From Bordetella bronchialis (GTDB lineage Bacteria > Pseudomonadota > Gammaproteobacteria > Burkholderiales > Burkholderiaceae_B): 64,000 nucleotides of DNA. The stretch lies in assembly GCF_001676705.1 (NCBI RefSeq), contig NZ_CP016170.1, positions 4,960,001 to 5,024,000 of the forward strand, written 5' to 3'. Shown piece after piece: positions 1-8,515 of the stretch. The position numbers were made by a program, and so were the translations under genes. The notes below the pieces were generated by a model that saw only the letters and a program-made list of their open reading frames with translations, was not told where the DNA came from and made no database searches. The first letter of the stretch is position 1. Every line of letters starts with the position of its first letter.

Positions 1-679
1 CGGTGTCTTCCGCGCCATAGGCACCGCGCACGGGCGCATGCATATCGCCGGCGATGTCCACGGGGAACTTGGGCCGCAGCGTGTCGTCGCGCTTGCCGCG
101 CAAGGCCCCGTAGAAGGCCGCGCCGGCCTTCAGGCCGCGATTGTGGGCGGAATACAGCCATACGAAGCGCCCGCCCCAGCAAAAGCCCACGATGCCCAGC
201 ATGGCCGGATCGCCGTCATGGCTGCCTGCCCATTTGGCGGTGGCGTCCAGGTCGCCGATCACCTGCGCATCGGGGATCTTGCTGATGATCTCGGCCTGCA
301 GCTTGGCGATCTCGGTGTATTTCGTCGGATCGCCTTGCCGGGCGAAAAGGTCGGGCGCGATGGCCTGGTAGCCCACGTGCGCCAGGCGCCGGCAGACGTC
401 CTGGATATATTCGTGCACTCCGAAGATTTCCGGCACGACCAGCACGGTGGGCAGGCGGGTGGCCTTTTCCGGGCGCGCGCGGTAGGCCCGCATATTGCCG
501 CCCGCGGCGGGGATCTCCACCCAGCCGGCGGTCAAGCCCTTGGCGTCGGTCTTGATGGCGGTCTGGGCCATCACCGGCCCGGCCGCCAGGCAGAAGCCGG
601 AGGCCGTGGCGGCCGTGAGGAATCCGCGGCGGTTCAGGCGCAGCGGCGGCAAGAGGCTATCGAGGTGCTTGTCGTCCAT
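1..679 (-). CDS. Dienelactone hydrolase family protein, Tat-exported (C-terminus off window)
   Basis: About 226 codons are visible on the minus strand, beginning at the ATG at 677-679 with a GGAG-like ribosome site upstream. The gene runs off the left edge without a stop. The N-terminus carries a twin-arginine motif (NRRGFLTAA) followed by a hydrophobic stretch ending AQ, so export to the periplasm is likely. The body matches the alpha/beta-hydrolase dienelactone hydrolase family: an E in VVPEIFGVHEY, the nucleophile elbow GFCWGGR with cysteine rather than serine, and a late D in GAYGAEDT. The catalytic His would lie beyond the window. Family members hydrolyse dienelactones or other esters; the real substrate cannot be read here. 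It lies 56 bp downstream of the DUF748 gene on the same strand. Confidence 0.88.
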   Translation of the reverse strand, partial: MDDKHLDSLLPPLRLNRRGFLTAATASGFCLAAGPVMAQTAIKTDAKGLTAGWVEIPAAGGNMRAYRARPEKATRLPTVLVVPEIFGVHEYIQDVCRRLAHVGYQAIAPDLFARQGDPTKYTEIAKLQAEIISKIPDAQVIGDLDATAKWAGSHDGDPAMLGIVGFCWGGRFVWLYSAHNRGLKAGAAFYGALRGKRDDTLRPKFPVDIAGDMHAPVRGAYGAEDT

Positions 680-735
680 GCTGGGGACACTCCGTTCACG
701 TTCGAATGCCGGGACCGCCCCGGCGGGCGCGCTGC

Positions 736-3700
736 TCAACGCTTCAATGAAAACTCCACCCGGTTCGGCGGTCCATCGTCCTTAATGCCTTCCGCCGACA
801 GTTTGGGCGCCACCATGAACACCCGGTCCATGGGCGCGCCATCCTGCTGCAGCTGCTCATAGGCCGCCTGCGCCCGCGCATCGGCCAGCCTGCGCAGTTG
901 CGCTTCGCCGGCGGGGGCGGCCTGCCTGAGCAGGGTTTCCATCTGTTCCGGCGGCAGGGATTTCGCCATGCCGATGAAATTGCGCGGCTTGTTCTCGATG
1001 TCCGCATTGTCATAGGCCGCTTTCAGGTACTTCGCGCGTTCGGCATCGGTCAGCGGCGCATCGCCGTCCAGGCGGCCGCTCTTGCCCGTGGCGCGCGAGC
1101 GCGCGATGCGGATGCGCGTATCCACCCAGGCCTGGCGCAGGCCGGCCTCGTCGGAGACGGGATCCGCCCGGCCGGCGATGTCCATCTTCAGCGAGGGGCG
1201 GTCCGCCAGCGCGGCCGCCAGCTTCTTGAGTTTTTCCTTGCCGTCATCGGTCAGGGTGGAAGTGCCCGGCGCGAAGGCGATATAGGAAAGCTCGTCGCCG
1301 CCGCCGAAGGCCGACGCCAGCAGGCTGAACGGCGAGGTGACGGCCTTGACGACCAGGTTGCCGATGACACGCAGGATGATGCCGCCCACCGAGAAGCTGG
1401 GATCGTCCAGCGAACCGGAGATCGGCAGGTTCACATCGATATTGCCCGAGCGGTCTTTCAGCAATGCGACGGCCAGCATGACGGGCAGCGTCGTGGCCTG
1501 CGGGCTGTCGGTTTTCGGGCCGAAGGTCAGCTGGTCCAGCATGACGTGGTTGCTGGCCTGCAACTGGCGGTTCTTGATGCGGTACTCCACGTCCATGGAC
1601 AGCTTGCCGCGTTCGATGGGATAGCCGACGTACTTCGCCGAATAGGTCGTGAAGCGCGGCAGGTCCACGCCGCGGGCGGAAGCCTGGATGTCCAGCGTCA
1701 GGAACTTGGCGAAAGGCTGGACGATGCCGCTGATGGTCAAGGGCGCGGTGCGGTAGACCCGTCCCTTGATGCTGACCTTGGCGGGCTTCGGGTCGGTGGA
1801 GGACACCGCCGACACCGAGCCTTCGATGGCCGAGAGCTCCGCCGTGTAATTGGGCCGCACGAAGCGGTCGTTGAACGTGGCCCGGCCGTTTTTCAGCGTG
1901 ATGCTGCGCACGGCGATGTTGGGCATATCGGACGCCGGCTTGGCCGCGGCCGGTTTGTCCTCCACCGGCCGCGAGGACCGGGCCGGCGTGGTGCGCGCCG
2001 GCGGCGCGCCCGGGGCCGGCGTGTCCTGCGTGATCGACCGGCCGGCCTGGCCCGGTTCGGCCACCAGCTCCAGCACATTGAGCTGGCCTTGCGAATTCAG
2101 CAGCACGTTGCCGTAGAAGTTGTCCAGGGTGACGTCGCCCAGGTCGATGTCCGGCTTGCCTCCGGCCAGCGATATCGCCATATTGCGCAGGCTGAGCTGC
2201 CGCCACGCCAGGAAGTCCGCGCGGTTGACCCGGTCCTGCAGGTTCAGGTCGTCCACGTCCACGGCGCCCTTCCACGTCACCTTCATGGGCGAGGCGGCGC
2301 CATTCCCGGGCCTGCCGGCGGCGCCGCCATTGGTGGCCGCGGCGAACTCCACGTTGCCCTTGGCGCCCAGCCGTATCGACCGCACCGTGGCATTCAGCCG
2401 GGACGCGACATAGGGCGCCAGCTGCGCCACATTCAGGTTCGAGAGATCGATGCTGGCCTTCACCGCCAGGGGCTGCAGCGTGAAACTGCCTTGCGACGCC
2501 AGGTTGCCCTCGCCCAGCAAGCCGGCCGCGCGCAGGTCGAACCGGGAAGCCCCCGATCCCAGGACGAATTTGTCCATTCCGAACGACAAGGTCTTCAGCG
2601 CCACCGTAATGGGCGGGTTCAGCGTCTCGTCGCGCGCCGACACGCCGGCCAGGTCCAGTTTGATGTCCGAGGCCTGGATGGCGTAGGTGCCATTCAGGTC
2701 CTTGACGTCGACCTTGGCCGCGGCGCTTGCCGTGCCGCCCAGCAGCGTGACGGGCGCCGCGCTGCGTACCGCGCTGGCAAAGGGCGCCAGCGGCAGGCGC
2801 GCCGCCTTGGCATCCAGGTTGAGCGCCAGCGGCTGGAGTATCACGCCGCCGGTGGCCTGCAGCGTCGCGCCGTCCGGGTTTTCCGCGCCGAGCTGGATGG
2901 CGATGGGCCGGTCCTTGGGCTGCGGCAGTTGTACCTGCGTGACCGACAGGGACAGCTTGTCCAGCGTGTAGTCCAGCTTGGTGGCCGCGTCCCGCAGGCG
3001 CAGCTGGCCATTGGCGACGGCGATCTTGTCGACGTCGATGTGCCAGGGATCGGGCTCGACGGCGGGCGCGGCCGCGGACGTATGCTCCGACGGTATATTC
3101 GCCGGCGGTGCCGTCGCGCCCGGTGCAGTCGCGCCCGGTGCAGTCGCGCCCGATGCAGTCGCGCCCGGTGCAGTCGCGCCCGGTGCAGTCGTGCCCGGTG
3201 TAGTGGCGCCCGGTGTATTCGCGGCGGGCGGATGGGCGGTGACGGCCGCGTTGCCCCGGCCCGCCGCCGGAGCGGCAGGTGCCGGCGACGCCCCGGCGGC
3301 CGCCTCGGGCGCCGCCTGCGCGGTCCGCACGCCGGCGGCGGCGACCGGCGGCACGGCGGCGGTCTTCACCGTGCTGACTGGCGCCGGCCCCTCCGTCTTC
3401 GCGCCCGCGCCCAGGCGCTGCAGCTTGTCGACGACATCCAGCCAGTTGATACGCTGGTCGGCGTAGCGGCGCGTCTGGATCCGCAGATCCACCAGTTCGA
3501 TGTCGCCGACACGCACGCGCCGCTCCAGCGGCAGCGCGTCCACGCCGCGCACACTCAGGGCCTGCCACGCCACCAGGCTCTCGTCCGAGGCCTCGCGCAG
3601 GTCGAGCTCGCGCAGGCTCAGCCCGCCGGTGATGCGCAGCTTGGGTACGGCGTCCTTGGGCTGTTCGAAGACGATGTGCAGATCCGAATCCAGCAGCCCC

Positions 3701-4704
3701 CGGGTCAGCTTGACCGGCAGCGGCACGCCCCAGGCGTCGGCCCATTTTTCCAGGTCCAGGCCGCTGAACACCACATCCAGCGTCGAGCTGGGCGTGACGT
3801 CGAAAGGCCGCGCCGTGCCGTTCAGGTCGAAGGGACTGCCATTGATGCGCGCGTGGAACTTGGGCACCACATCGATGTCGGTGGCGTAGCCGAAATTGGA
3901 GATGAAGGGCACGCCCAGCGCGATCTCGTCCACCACCTGCTTGCGGCCCGTGACCTGGTCGTCCAGCGTGATCGCGCCGCCTTCCAGGCGCATATTGTTC
4001 AGGGAAAAACGCGGCAGGCCGGTTTCCTTTTCCGGCTTCGGTTCCGGCTCGCCTTCACCCAGTTGCGCGAGCTTCTGCTGCACATCCGTGAAATTGAAAT
4101 GCGCCTGCCCGTCTCGCACCAGCGCCAGGCGTGGCTCGCGCAGCACCAGCGCGTCCACGACGGGCGCCAGCCAGAACAGCGATTTCCATGAGGCGCTGAC
4201 GTCGGCCTCCGCCACGGTCAGCAATGGCGGCGCGCTGGCCGTTCCGGCGCCGGCGGCTTGCGTGCCACCCGATTGCGGGCCACCCGATTGCGTGCCACCC
4301 GATTGCGTGCCACCCGATTGCGCGTCGCCCGGCTGCCCGCCGCCCGATTGTGCGCTTCCCGATTGTGCGCTTCCCGATTGTGCGCTTCCCGATTGTGCGC
4401 TTCCCGATTGTGCGCTTCCCGATTGTGCGCTTCCCGATTGTGCGCTTCCCGATTGCCCGCCGCCCGCCGCCGCCACCACGATATCGTGGACGCGCAGCGT
4501 CAACGAGAAGGGATTGAACGTAATCTTGCCGACCTGGACGTCGCGTCCCAGCATGGCCGCCACATCGCGCGTCAAGGCGCGGCGCGTCAATTCCGGCACC
4601 TGCCATGCGGCCAGGGCCAGCAACAGCAGGATGACCGCCACGACCGCCCCTGTGATCCGCAAAAACCGCCGCGTGAATCGAATCCGGGGCAAATACGAGG
4701 GCAT
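736..4704 (-). CDS. AsmA-like DUF748 domain protein with repeat-rich insertions
   Basis: A 1322-residue protein with one N-terminal transmembrane helix (about residues 14-35) and a long beta-rich periplasmic body typical of DUF748/AsmA-like proteins, a group implied in envelope lipid or outer-membrane homeostasis. The C-terminal ~200 residues include an OmpA-like stretch (FAPGTSTLTDDGKEKLKKLA). I place the start at the ATG at 4702-4704 because AGGAG lies 7 nt ahead of it; an ATG six codons upstream lacks such a site. Two low-complexity insertions are encoded by exact 15-bp repeats: one near the N-terminus rich in S-G-S-A-Q and one mid-protein rich in T-A-P-G-A. These probably form disordered linkers. 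Exact role unknown. Confidence 0.88.
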   Translation of the reverse strand: MPSYLPRIRFTRRFLRITGAVVAVILLLLALAAWQVPELTRRALTRDVAAMLGRDVQVGKITFNPFSLTLRVHDIVVAAAGGGQSGSAQSGSAQSGSAQSGSAQSGSAQSGSAQSGSAQSGGGQPGDAQSGGTQSGGTQSGGPQSGGTQAAGAGTASAPPLLTVAEADVSASWKSLFWLAPVVDALVLREPRLALVRDGQAHFNFTDVQQKLAQLGEGEPEPKPEKETGLPRFSLNNMRLEGGAITLDDQVTGRKQVVDEIALGVPFISNFGYATDIDVVPKFHARINGSPFDLNGTARPFDVTPSSTLDVVFSGLDLEKWADAWGVPLPVKLTRGLLDSDLHIVFEQPKDAVPKLRITGGLSLRELDLREASDESLVAWQALSVRGVDALPLERRVRVGDIELVDLRIQTRRYADQRINWLDVVDKLQRLGAGAKTEGPAPVSTVKTAAVPPVAAAGVRTAQAAPEAAAGASPAPAAPAAGRGNAAVTAHPPAANTPGATTPGTTAPGATAPGATASGATAPGATAPGATAPPANIPSEHTSAAAPAVEPDPWHIDVDKIAVANGQLRLRDAATKLDYTLDKLSLSVTQVQLPQPKDRPIAIQLGAENPDGATLQATGGVILQPLALNLDAKAARLPLAPFASAVRSAAPVTLLGGTASAAAKVDVKDLNGTYAIQASDIKLDLAGVSARDETLNPPITVALKTLSFGMDKFVLGSGASRFDLRAAGLLGEGNLASQGSFTLQPLAVKASIDLSNLNVAQLAPYVASRLNATVRSIRLGAKGNVEFAAATNGGAAGRPGNGAASPMKVTWKGAVDVDDLNLQDRVNRADFLAWRQLSLRNMAISLAGGKPDIDLGDVTLDNFYGNVLLNSQGQLNVLELVAEPGQAGRSITQDTPAPGAPPARTTPARSSRPVEDKPAAAKPASDMPNIAVRSITLKNGRATFNDRFVRPNYTAELSAIEGSVSAVSSTDPKPAKVSIKGRVYRTAPLTISGIVQPFAKFLTLDIQASARGVDLPRFTTYSAKYVGYPIERGKLSMDVEYRIKNRQLQASNHVMLDQLTFGPKTDSPQATTLPVMLAVALLKDRSGNIDVNLPISGSLDDPSFSVGGIILRVIGNLVVKAVTSPFSLLASAFGGGDELSYIAFAPGTSTLTDDGKEKLKKLAAALADRPSLKMDIAGRADPVSDEAGLRQAWVDTRIRIARSRATGKSGRLDGDAPLTDAERAKYLKAAYDNADIENKPRNFIGMAKSLPPEQMETLLRQAAPAGEAQLRRLADARAQAAYEQLQQDGAPMDRVFMVAPKLSAEGIKDDGPPNRVEFSLKR
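3107..3226. repeat. 15-bp tandem repeat inside DUF748 gene (about 8 units)
   Basis: Unit GGTGCAGTCGCGCCC repeats about eight times with few substitutions. Read on the minus strand it encodes G-A-T-A-P five-residue units, so copy changes keep the frame. Confidence 0.9.
4256..4465. repeat. 15-bp tandem repeat inside DUF748 gene (about 14 units)
   Basis: Unit GATTGTGCGCTTCCC occurs seven times identically from 4346 to 4450, flanked by diverged units of the same length. On the minus strand it encodes repeating G-S-A-Q-S. The exact identity of the central units suggests recent slippage and likely length variation between strains. Confidence 0.92.
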
Positions 4705-4882
4705 CCAGCATCTCCTGTACAAGTTGCGGCAATTATCGCCCCCGGGGCCGGATGGCGTCCATTATCATAGGCACCGCCCGAGCCCGTTTCGGGGCGCGTT
4801 TAGGTGCAACATCAAGCGATTACGTTCCGGGCTCGATTTCGTTTCAAATTGAACAGGTCCGCGCCCAGCGGATGCAGCCAGC

Positions 4883-5374
4883 ATGTCCACGACTCCCCCC
4901 GCCTTGAGCCACCTCGACGAATCGGGCCAGGTCCGCATGGTCGACGTCGGCGGCAAGAACGTCACCGCGCGCGTGGCCATCGCCGCCGCGCGCGTCCGCA
5001 TGAACGCCACCGCCTACGGCCTGCTCACCCAGCCCGGGCAGGGCAAGGGCGAAGTCCTGAACACCGCACGCGTAGCCGGCATGCTGGCCGCCAAGCGCTG
5101 CGCCGACCTGATCCCGCTATGCCACAGCCTGCCCCTGTCCTTCGTTGGCGTGGACTTCGCGCTGGACGACGCCACGCACAGCATCGACATCCGCGCCACC
5201 TGCCGCACGGATTTCCGCACCGGCGTCGAAATGGAAGCCATGACGGCTTGCAGCGTCGCCGCCCTCACCGTCTATGACATGTGCAAGGCGGCCGACAAAG
5301 GCATCGTCATCGAGCAGGTCCGCCTGGAGTACAAAGCGGGCGGCAAAAGCGGTGAATGGCGGGCAGATGGCTGA
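4883..5374 (+). CDS. moaC: Cyclic pyranopterin monophosphate synthase MoaC
   Basis: A 163-residue protein that converts the MoaA product (3',8-cyclo-GTP) into cyclic pyranopterin monophosphate, the first stable intermediate of molybdenum cofactor synthesis, in the cytoplasm. Family motifs are clear: LCHSLPLS at 79-86, GVEMEAMTACS at 114-124, and Asp132/Lys135 in YDMCK, matching the catalytic Asp/Lys pair. The length fits the family. It is divergent from the DUF748 gene and opens the cofactor gene cluster, but it is split from moaD by an unrelated gene at 5755. Confidence 0.97.
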   Translation: MSTTPPALSHLDESGQVRMVDVGGKNVTARVAIAAARVRMNATAYGLLTQPGQGKGEVLNTARVAGMLAAKRCADLIPLCHSLPLSFVGVDFALDDATHSIDIRATCRTDFRTGVEMEAMTACSVAALTVYDMCKAADKGIVIEQVRLEYKAGGKSGEWRADG

Positions 5375-5754
5375 TTTGCGCCGCGCATAGCGGCGCGTCC
5401 CCGCCGCCGCGGATATTTATCTGTCCTTTTCAAGTTCGACGGACACCCTTGCCGGCCTTTCCCGGTCAGGGACTCCTGAACGGCTCCCCTTCGTCGCGCG
5501 CTCGCCCGGCACCGCTCGCCCGGCGCCCCTCGCCGGGCCCCCGGCCGGGCGCCGCCAGCCGCGGTGTCCCGATGCCGGGCGTCGCCGAGCAGGCGTTCCT
5601 GAGCAGGCCGCCCTGGCCGGGCGCCCCTCGCCAGGCGCCCCTAACGGGACGCCCCTGACCAGGCGCCCCGGGCAGGACCAGGACCAGGGACACACGCCTA
5701 AACAGGAATGTCCGCCGATGACGCGGGGCCCAGGCCCGCTCCAGGAGGACAGCA
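5375..5754. other. 380-bp intergenic region, GC-rich with hairpin and imperfect repeats
   Basis: No convincing gene. Just after the moaC stop, a perfect 7-bp stem (GCGCCGC / GCGGCGC, 5378-5396) could form a weak terminator; no T tract follows. From about 5618 to 5672 a unit like GGCGCCCCTNNCCA repeats about four times imperfectly. The region ends in AGGAGG (5743-5748), the ribosome site of the next gene. No clear promoter was recognised. Confidence 0.6.
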
Positions 5755-6951
5755 ATGAACGTCGATTCCAACTCGTCCATACCGCCGCTGCCGATGCGGA
5801 TCGCCGGCGAGCCGGCGGGGCCGGGCAGGCCGCCGGCCATGGCCGAGCCTGGCTCCGCCCACCCGCGCCACCGGTACGAAATCCCGCCGGACTACCTGCA
5901 GGCCGCGGCATCGCTGGCCCATCGCTGCCTGGCCCGCGACGAAAAAGCCTTCCATCCGGACGCGGCCCCCAACCGGGATGCCGGCCGCGACGACATCATG
6001 CGGGGGGTGCGGGAACAGCATCGCGCCAGGCAGCGCATCCTGCGCCAGGACGCTGCCGCCTTTTTCGCGGGGCTGGACAAGGCGGCCCTGGCCGCCTCGC
6101 GCCGCCCATTGGGCGGCCTGCCGTGTCCCACGGGCATGGATGCCGCGCAGCTGGAGGCCGCCTTCGCCGGTCTGCTGGAGGCCTGGCCCGGCCTGGTGAT
6201 GGGACAGGTGCGCTTCCAGGTCGGCGCCCGGAAGCTGCTGATGGAAAACATGCGGGCGCTGAAGGCCATGGGGGTGGAGCGCCTTTACATGGAGCATCTG
6301 CTGTCCGACCTGCATGGCCCCCAGCTGGACCGGCTGTACGAGTCCGCCCATAACGAAATATCGATGGACCTGGCCGAATACATCCGCATGCTGGAAAAGC
6401 CGGCGCGCTTCCGCTATTGGATCAACGCGCGCACCAACGAGGCCTACGCCCTGGACATGCTGGTGGCGGCGGCGCACCGGCATGGCATCCGCGTCATCGC
6501 GCTGGATTGCGCGGCCAGCTATTTCCCGTCCGGCGACGCGGATGCCGGCCAGCGGCCGGGGCGCATCGCGCTGCTGAACTTCCTGTCCCGCCAGGTGATC
6601 GGCGAAACGGAAGAAACCGACGGCACCGGGCCGGCCCGCGCCGGCCGTCACGGGGGCAAATGGATAGCCCTGGTCGAGCGTACCCAGTTGAACCAGGTCG
6701 ACGACATCCCCGGCCTGCCCGCGCTGATGGGGGTACCCGGCATCCGTGTCCAGGACGGGCGGACCAACCGCCTGGGGCCGGACCCGGGATGCGCCCCGGA
6801 ACACTCCGATACCCACGGCGCCTGGCCCGACGAACACCCCGGCACCATCCAGGGCGATGCCCTGCTCGAAGTCGATGTCTTCCCGCCGCCGCCGCGCCGG
6901 ATGGGCCCGGCGGGCCACGCCGGCGCGTCCCCCCGTCCGTCGACGGAGTAG
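5755..6951 (+). CDS. Putative effector/toxin-like protein with degenerate EreA/ChaN-type domain
   Basis: A 398-residue protein with a strong ribosome site (AGGAGG, 6-nt spacer). The first ~45 residues are proline-rich and probably disordered. Residues about 150-310 resemble, from memory, the EreA/ChaN-like (Tiki-type) domain found in membrane-targeted effector and dermonecrotic-toxin-like proteins of Pseudomonas and relatives: RLYMEHLLSDLHGPQLD, then VIALDCAASYF, then KWIALVERTQLN. Two usual motifs look lost: the first GExH motif reads GQVRF, and the later GNTH reads ERTQ, so activity may be changed or absent. There is no signal peptide or membrane helix. It sits between moaC and moaD and interrupts the cofactor locus, suggesting insertion. 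Function unproven. Confidence 0.62.
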   Translation: MNVDSNSSIPPLPMRIAGEPAGPGRPPAMAEPGSAHPRHRYEIPPDYLQAAASLAHRCLARDEKAFHPDAAPNRDAGRDDIMRGVREQHRARQRILRQDAAAFFAGLDKAALAASRRPLGGLPCPTGMDAAQLEAAFAGLLEAWPGLVMGQVRFQVGARKLLMENMRALKAMGVERLYMEHLLSDLHGPQLDRLYESAHNEISMDLAEYIRMLEKPARFRYWINARTNEAYALDMLVAAAHRHGIRVIALDCAASYFPSGDADAGQRPGRIALLNFLSRQVIGETEETDGTGPARAGRHGGKWIALVERTQLNQVDDIPGLPALMGVPGIRVQDGRTNRLGPDPGCAPEHSDTHGAWPDEHPGTIQGDALLEVDVFPPPPRRMGPAGHAGASPRPSTE

Positions 6952-7099
6952 AATGCGGATGTCCTGAGAACCGGTGCGTTCACGGCCGGCACCGCGTCCG
7001 TTCCCGCCGCCACGCCGGCGCGGCAGGGCACAGTATGCAGACGATTTCGGGCCGACGGCCCAGAGGTGCGCGGTGAGCGGAGACCATGTGAACCCCGGC

Positions 7100-7351
7100 A
7101 TGAACCCGGCCATCCAACTGCTGTATTTCGCGCGCGTGGCCGAACTCACCGGCCGCCGGGCGGAAGCCTGGACGCTGCCCGCGGAAACCACCACGGGCCT
7201 GGACCTGCTGGAAAGCCTGCAACAGCGCTACCCGCAGCTGGCGCCCGCGGCGCGGCTGAAGCTGGCCGTCAACCAGACGCACGCCAAACCCACGGTCACC
7301 ATACGGGCGGGCGACGAGGTCGCCATCTTCGAGCCCGTCACCGGAGGCTGA
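7100..7351 (+). CDS. moaD: Molybdopterin synthase small (sulfur carrier) subunit MoaD
   Basis: An 83-residue ubiquitin-fold protein that carries the thiocarboxylate sulfur for molybdopterin. It ends in the required Gly-Gly (EPVTGG) and starts with the typical LLYFARVAEL strand. The ATG at 7100 gives the standard length. An in-frame GTG at 7088 has a better-spaced ribosome site (GCGGAG, 5 nt) and would add four residues, so the start is uncertain. moaE begins 6 bp after the stop; the two products form the MoaD2-MoaE2 synthase. Confidence 0.95.
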   Translation: MNPAIQLLYFARVAELTGRRAEAWTLPAETTTGLDLLESLQQRYPQLAPAARLKLAVNQTHAKPTVTIRAGDEVAIFEPVTGG

Positions 7352-7357
7352 ACCGCC

Positions 7358-7843
7358 ATGGTCGTCGTACAGGAAGCCGACTTCGACGCGGCGGCGCTGC
7401 ACGCCGCCCTGCGCGAGCGCGCCGGTCCCGGTGCGGGCGCCATCGTCACCTTCACCGGCTACGTCCGCGACTTCTCCGCGGAACAGGCCACCGAAACGCT
7501 GTTCCTGGATCACTATCCGGGCATGTGCGAACGCGAACTGCAGGACATCGGCGACCAGGCCATGCGGCGCTGGCGCGTCATCGATTTCGTCATCGTGCAT
7601 CGCGTGGGCGCCCTGTCCCGCAATGCCCAGATCGTCTTCGTGGGCGCCGCCAGCGCCCATCGCGGCGACGCCTTCCGCGCCTGCGAATACATCATCGACG
7701 CGCTGAAGACGCGCGCGCCTTTCTGGAAGCGCGAAACGCTGGCCGGCGGCCGCAGCTTCTGGGTGGAACAACGCCAATCGGATCATGACCGGACCCAGTC
7801 CTGGGATGCCGGCGGCAGCGCTTCATCGAAGGAAACCCCATGA
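7358..7843 (+). CDS. moaE: Molybdopterin synthase catalytic subunit MoaE
   Basis: A 161-residue large subunit that transfers sulfur from MoaD to cyclic pyranopterin monophosphate to make molybdopterin. Visible motifs: GAIVTFTGYVRD, DHYPGM, HRVGALS, SAHRGDAF, and the catalytic lysines Lys117 and Lys124 in LKTRAPFWKRE. The GGAGG ribosome site overlaps the end of moaD. The stop overlaps the moaB start by ATGA. The last ~20 residues are an extra polar tail. Confidence 0.97.
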   Translation: MVVVQEADFDAAALHAALRERAGPGAGAIVTFTGYVRDFSAEQATETLFLDHYPGMCERELQDIGDQAMRRWRVIDFVIVHRVGALSRNAQIVFVGAASAHRGDAFRACEYIIDALKTRAPFWKRETLAGGRSFWVEQRQSDHDRTQSWDAGGSASSKETP

Positions 7844-8388
7844 GCGAGCTCAAAGAAGAGAAAAAAGCGTCCCTGGCTTGCGCCGTGCTGACGGTCAGCG
7901 ACACGCGCACCGCGGGCAACGATACGTCGGGCAACTGGCTGGCCGAAACCCTGGCGCGCGACGGCCACGATTGCGTGCGGCGCGACCTCGTGAAGGACAA
8001 CGTCTACGAAATCCGCCGGGTCGTCAGCGACTGGATCGCGGATACGCGGGTACAGGTCATCCTGATCACCGGCGGCACGGGCTTCTCGCACCGCGATTCC
8101 ACGCCGGAAGCGGTGGCTGCCCTGCTGGACAAGGAAATCACCGGCTTCGGCGAACTGTTCCGCCATGTTTCCTACCAGGAGATCGGCAGCTCGACCATCC
8201 AGTCGCGCGCCCTGGCGGGCTATGCCAACGATACGGTGATCTTCTGCCTGCCCGGCTCCACCGGCGCATGCGAGACCGCCTGGAACCACATCCTGCGCGA
8301 GCAGCTCGACAGCCGCCACAAGCCCTGCAATTTCGCCAGCCACCTGCAGAAGAAAGCGCTGGAGTCCAAGGAGCGCGCCGGCCGCTAG
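7840..8388 (+). CDS. moaB: Molybdenum cofactor biosynthesis protein MoaB/Mog type
   Basis: A 182-residue protein of the MoaB/MogA family, which adenylylates molybdopterin before metal insertion. The signature GGTGFSHRDSTPEA and the later FCLPGSTGA loop are present. Its start overlaps moaE (ATGA), so the two are translationally coupled. MoaB and MogA are hard to tell apart from sequence alone; since no separate mogA is seen here it may do the MogA job with MoeA. Confidence 0.93.
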   Translation: MSELKEEKKASLACAVLTVSDTRTAGNDTSGNWLAETLARDGHDCVRRDLVKDNVYEIRRVVSDWIADTRVQVILITGGTGFSHRDSTPEAVAALLDKEITGFGELFRHVSYQEIGSSTIQSRALAGYANDTVIFCLPGSTGACETAWNHILREQLDSRHKPCNFASHLQKKALESKERAGR

Positions 8389-8515
8389 GCCGGGCCCCCA
8401 TCCGCCACCGTCCGCGGCGCGCCACCGGGCCGCGCCCTGCCCGGCCGCCCACGCAACCCGGCGGCCACGCACCGCTTCCCTGCGTGGCCGCCTTCGACAC
8501 GCGAGCAAACACGAC

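Noticed and set aside
898..4191. Open frame of ~1097 codons on the plus strand opposite the DUF748 gene
   Set aside because: Composition is Arg/Gln/His/Gly-rich, the pattern of an antisense shadow in high-GC coding DNA; it has no ribosome site or family motif, and the minus-strand protein is clearly real.
5378..5396. Hairpin after moaC as a proper intrinsic terminator
   Set aside because: Stem is perfect but only 7 bp and no T tract follows.
6952..7099. Molybdenum-cofactor riboswitch before moaD
   Set aside because: The 148-bp gap shows no recognisable Moco RNA fold by eye; a covariance search would be needed to claim it.
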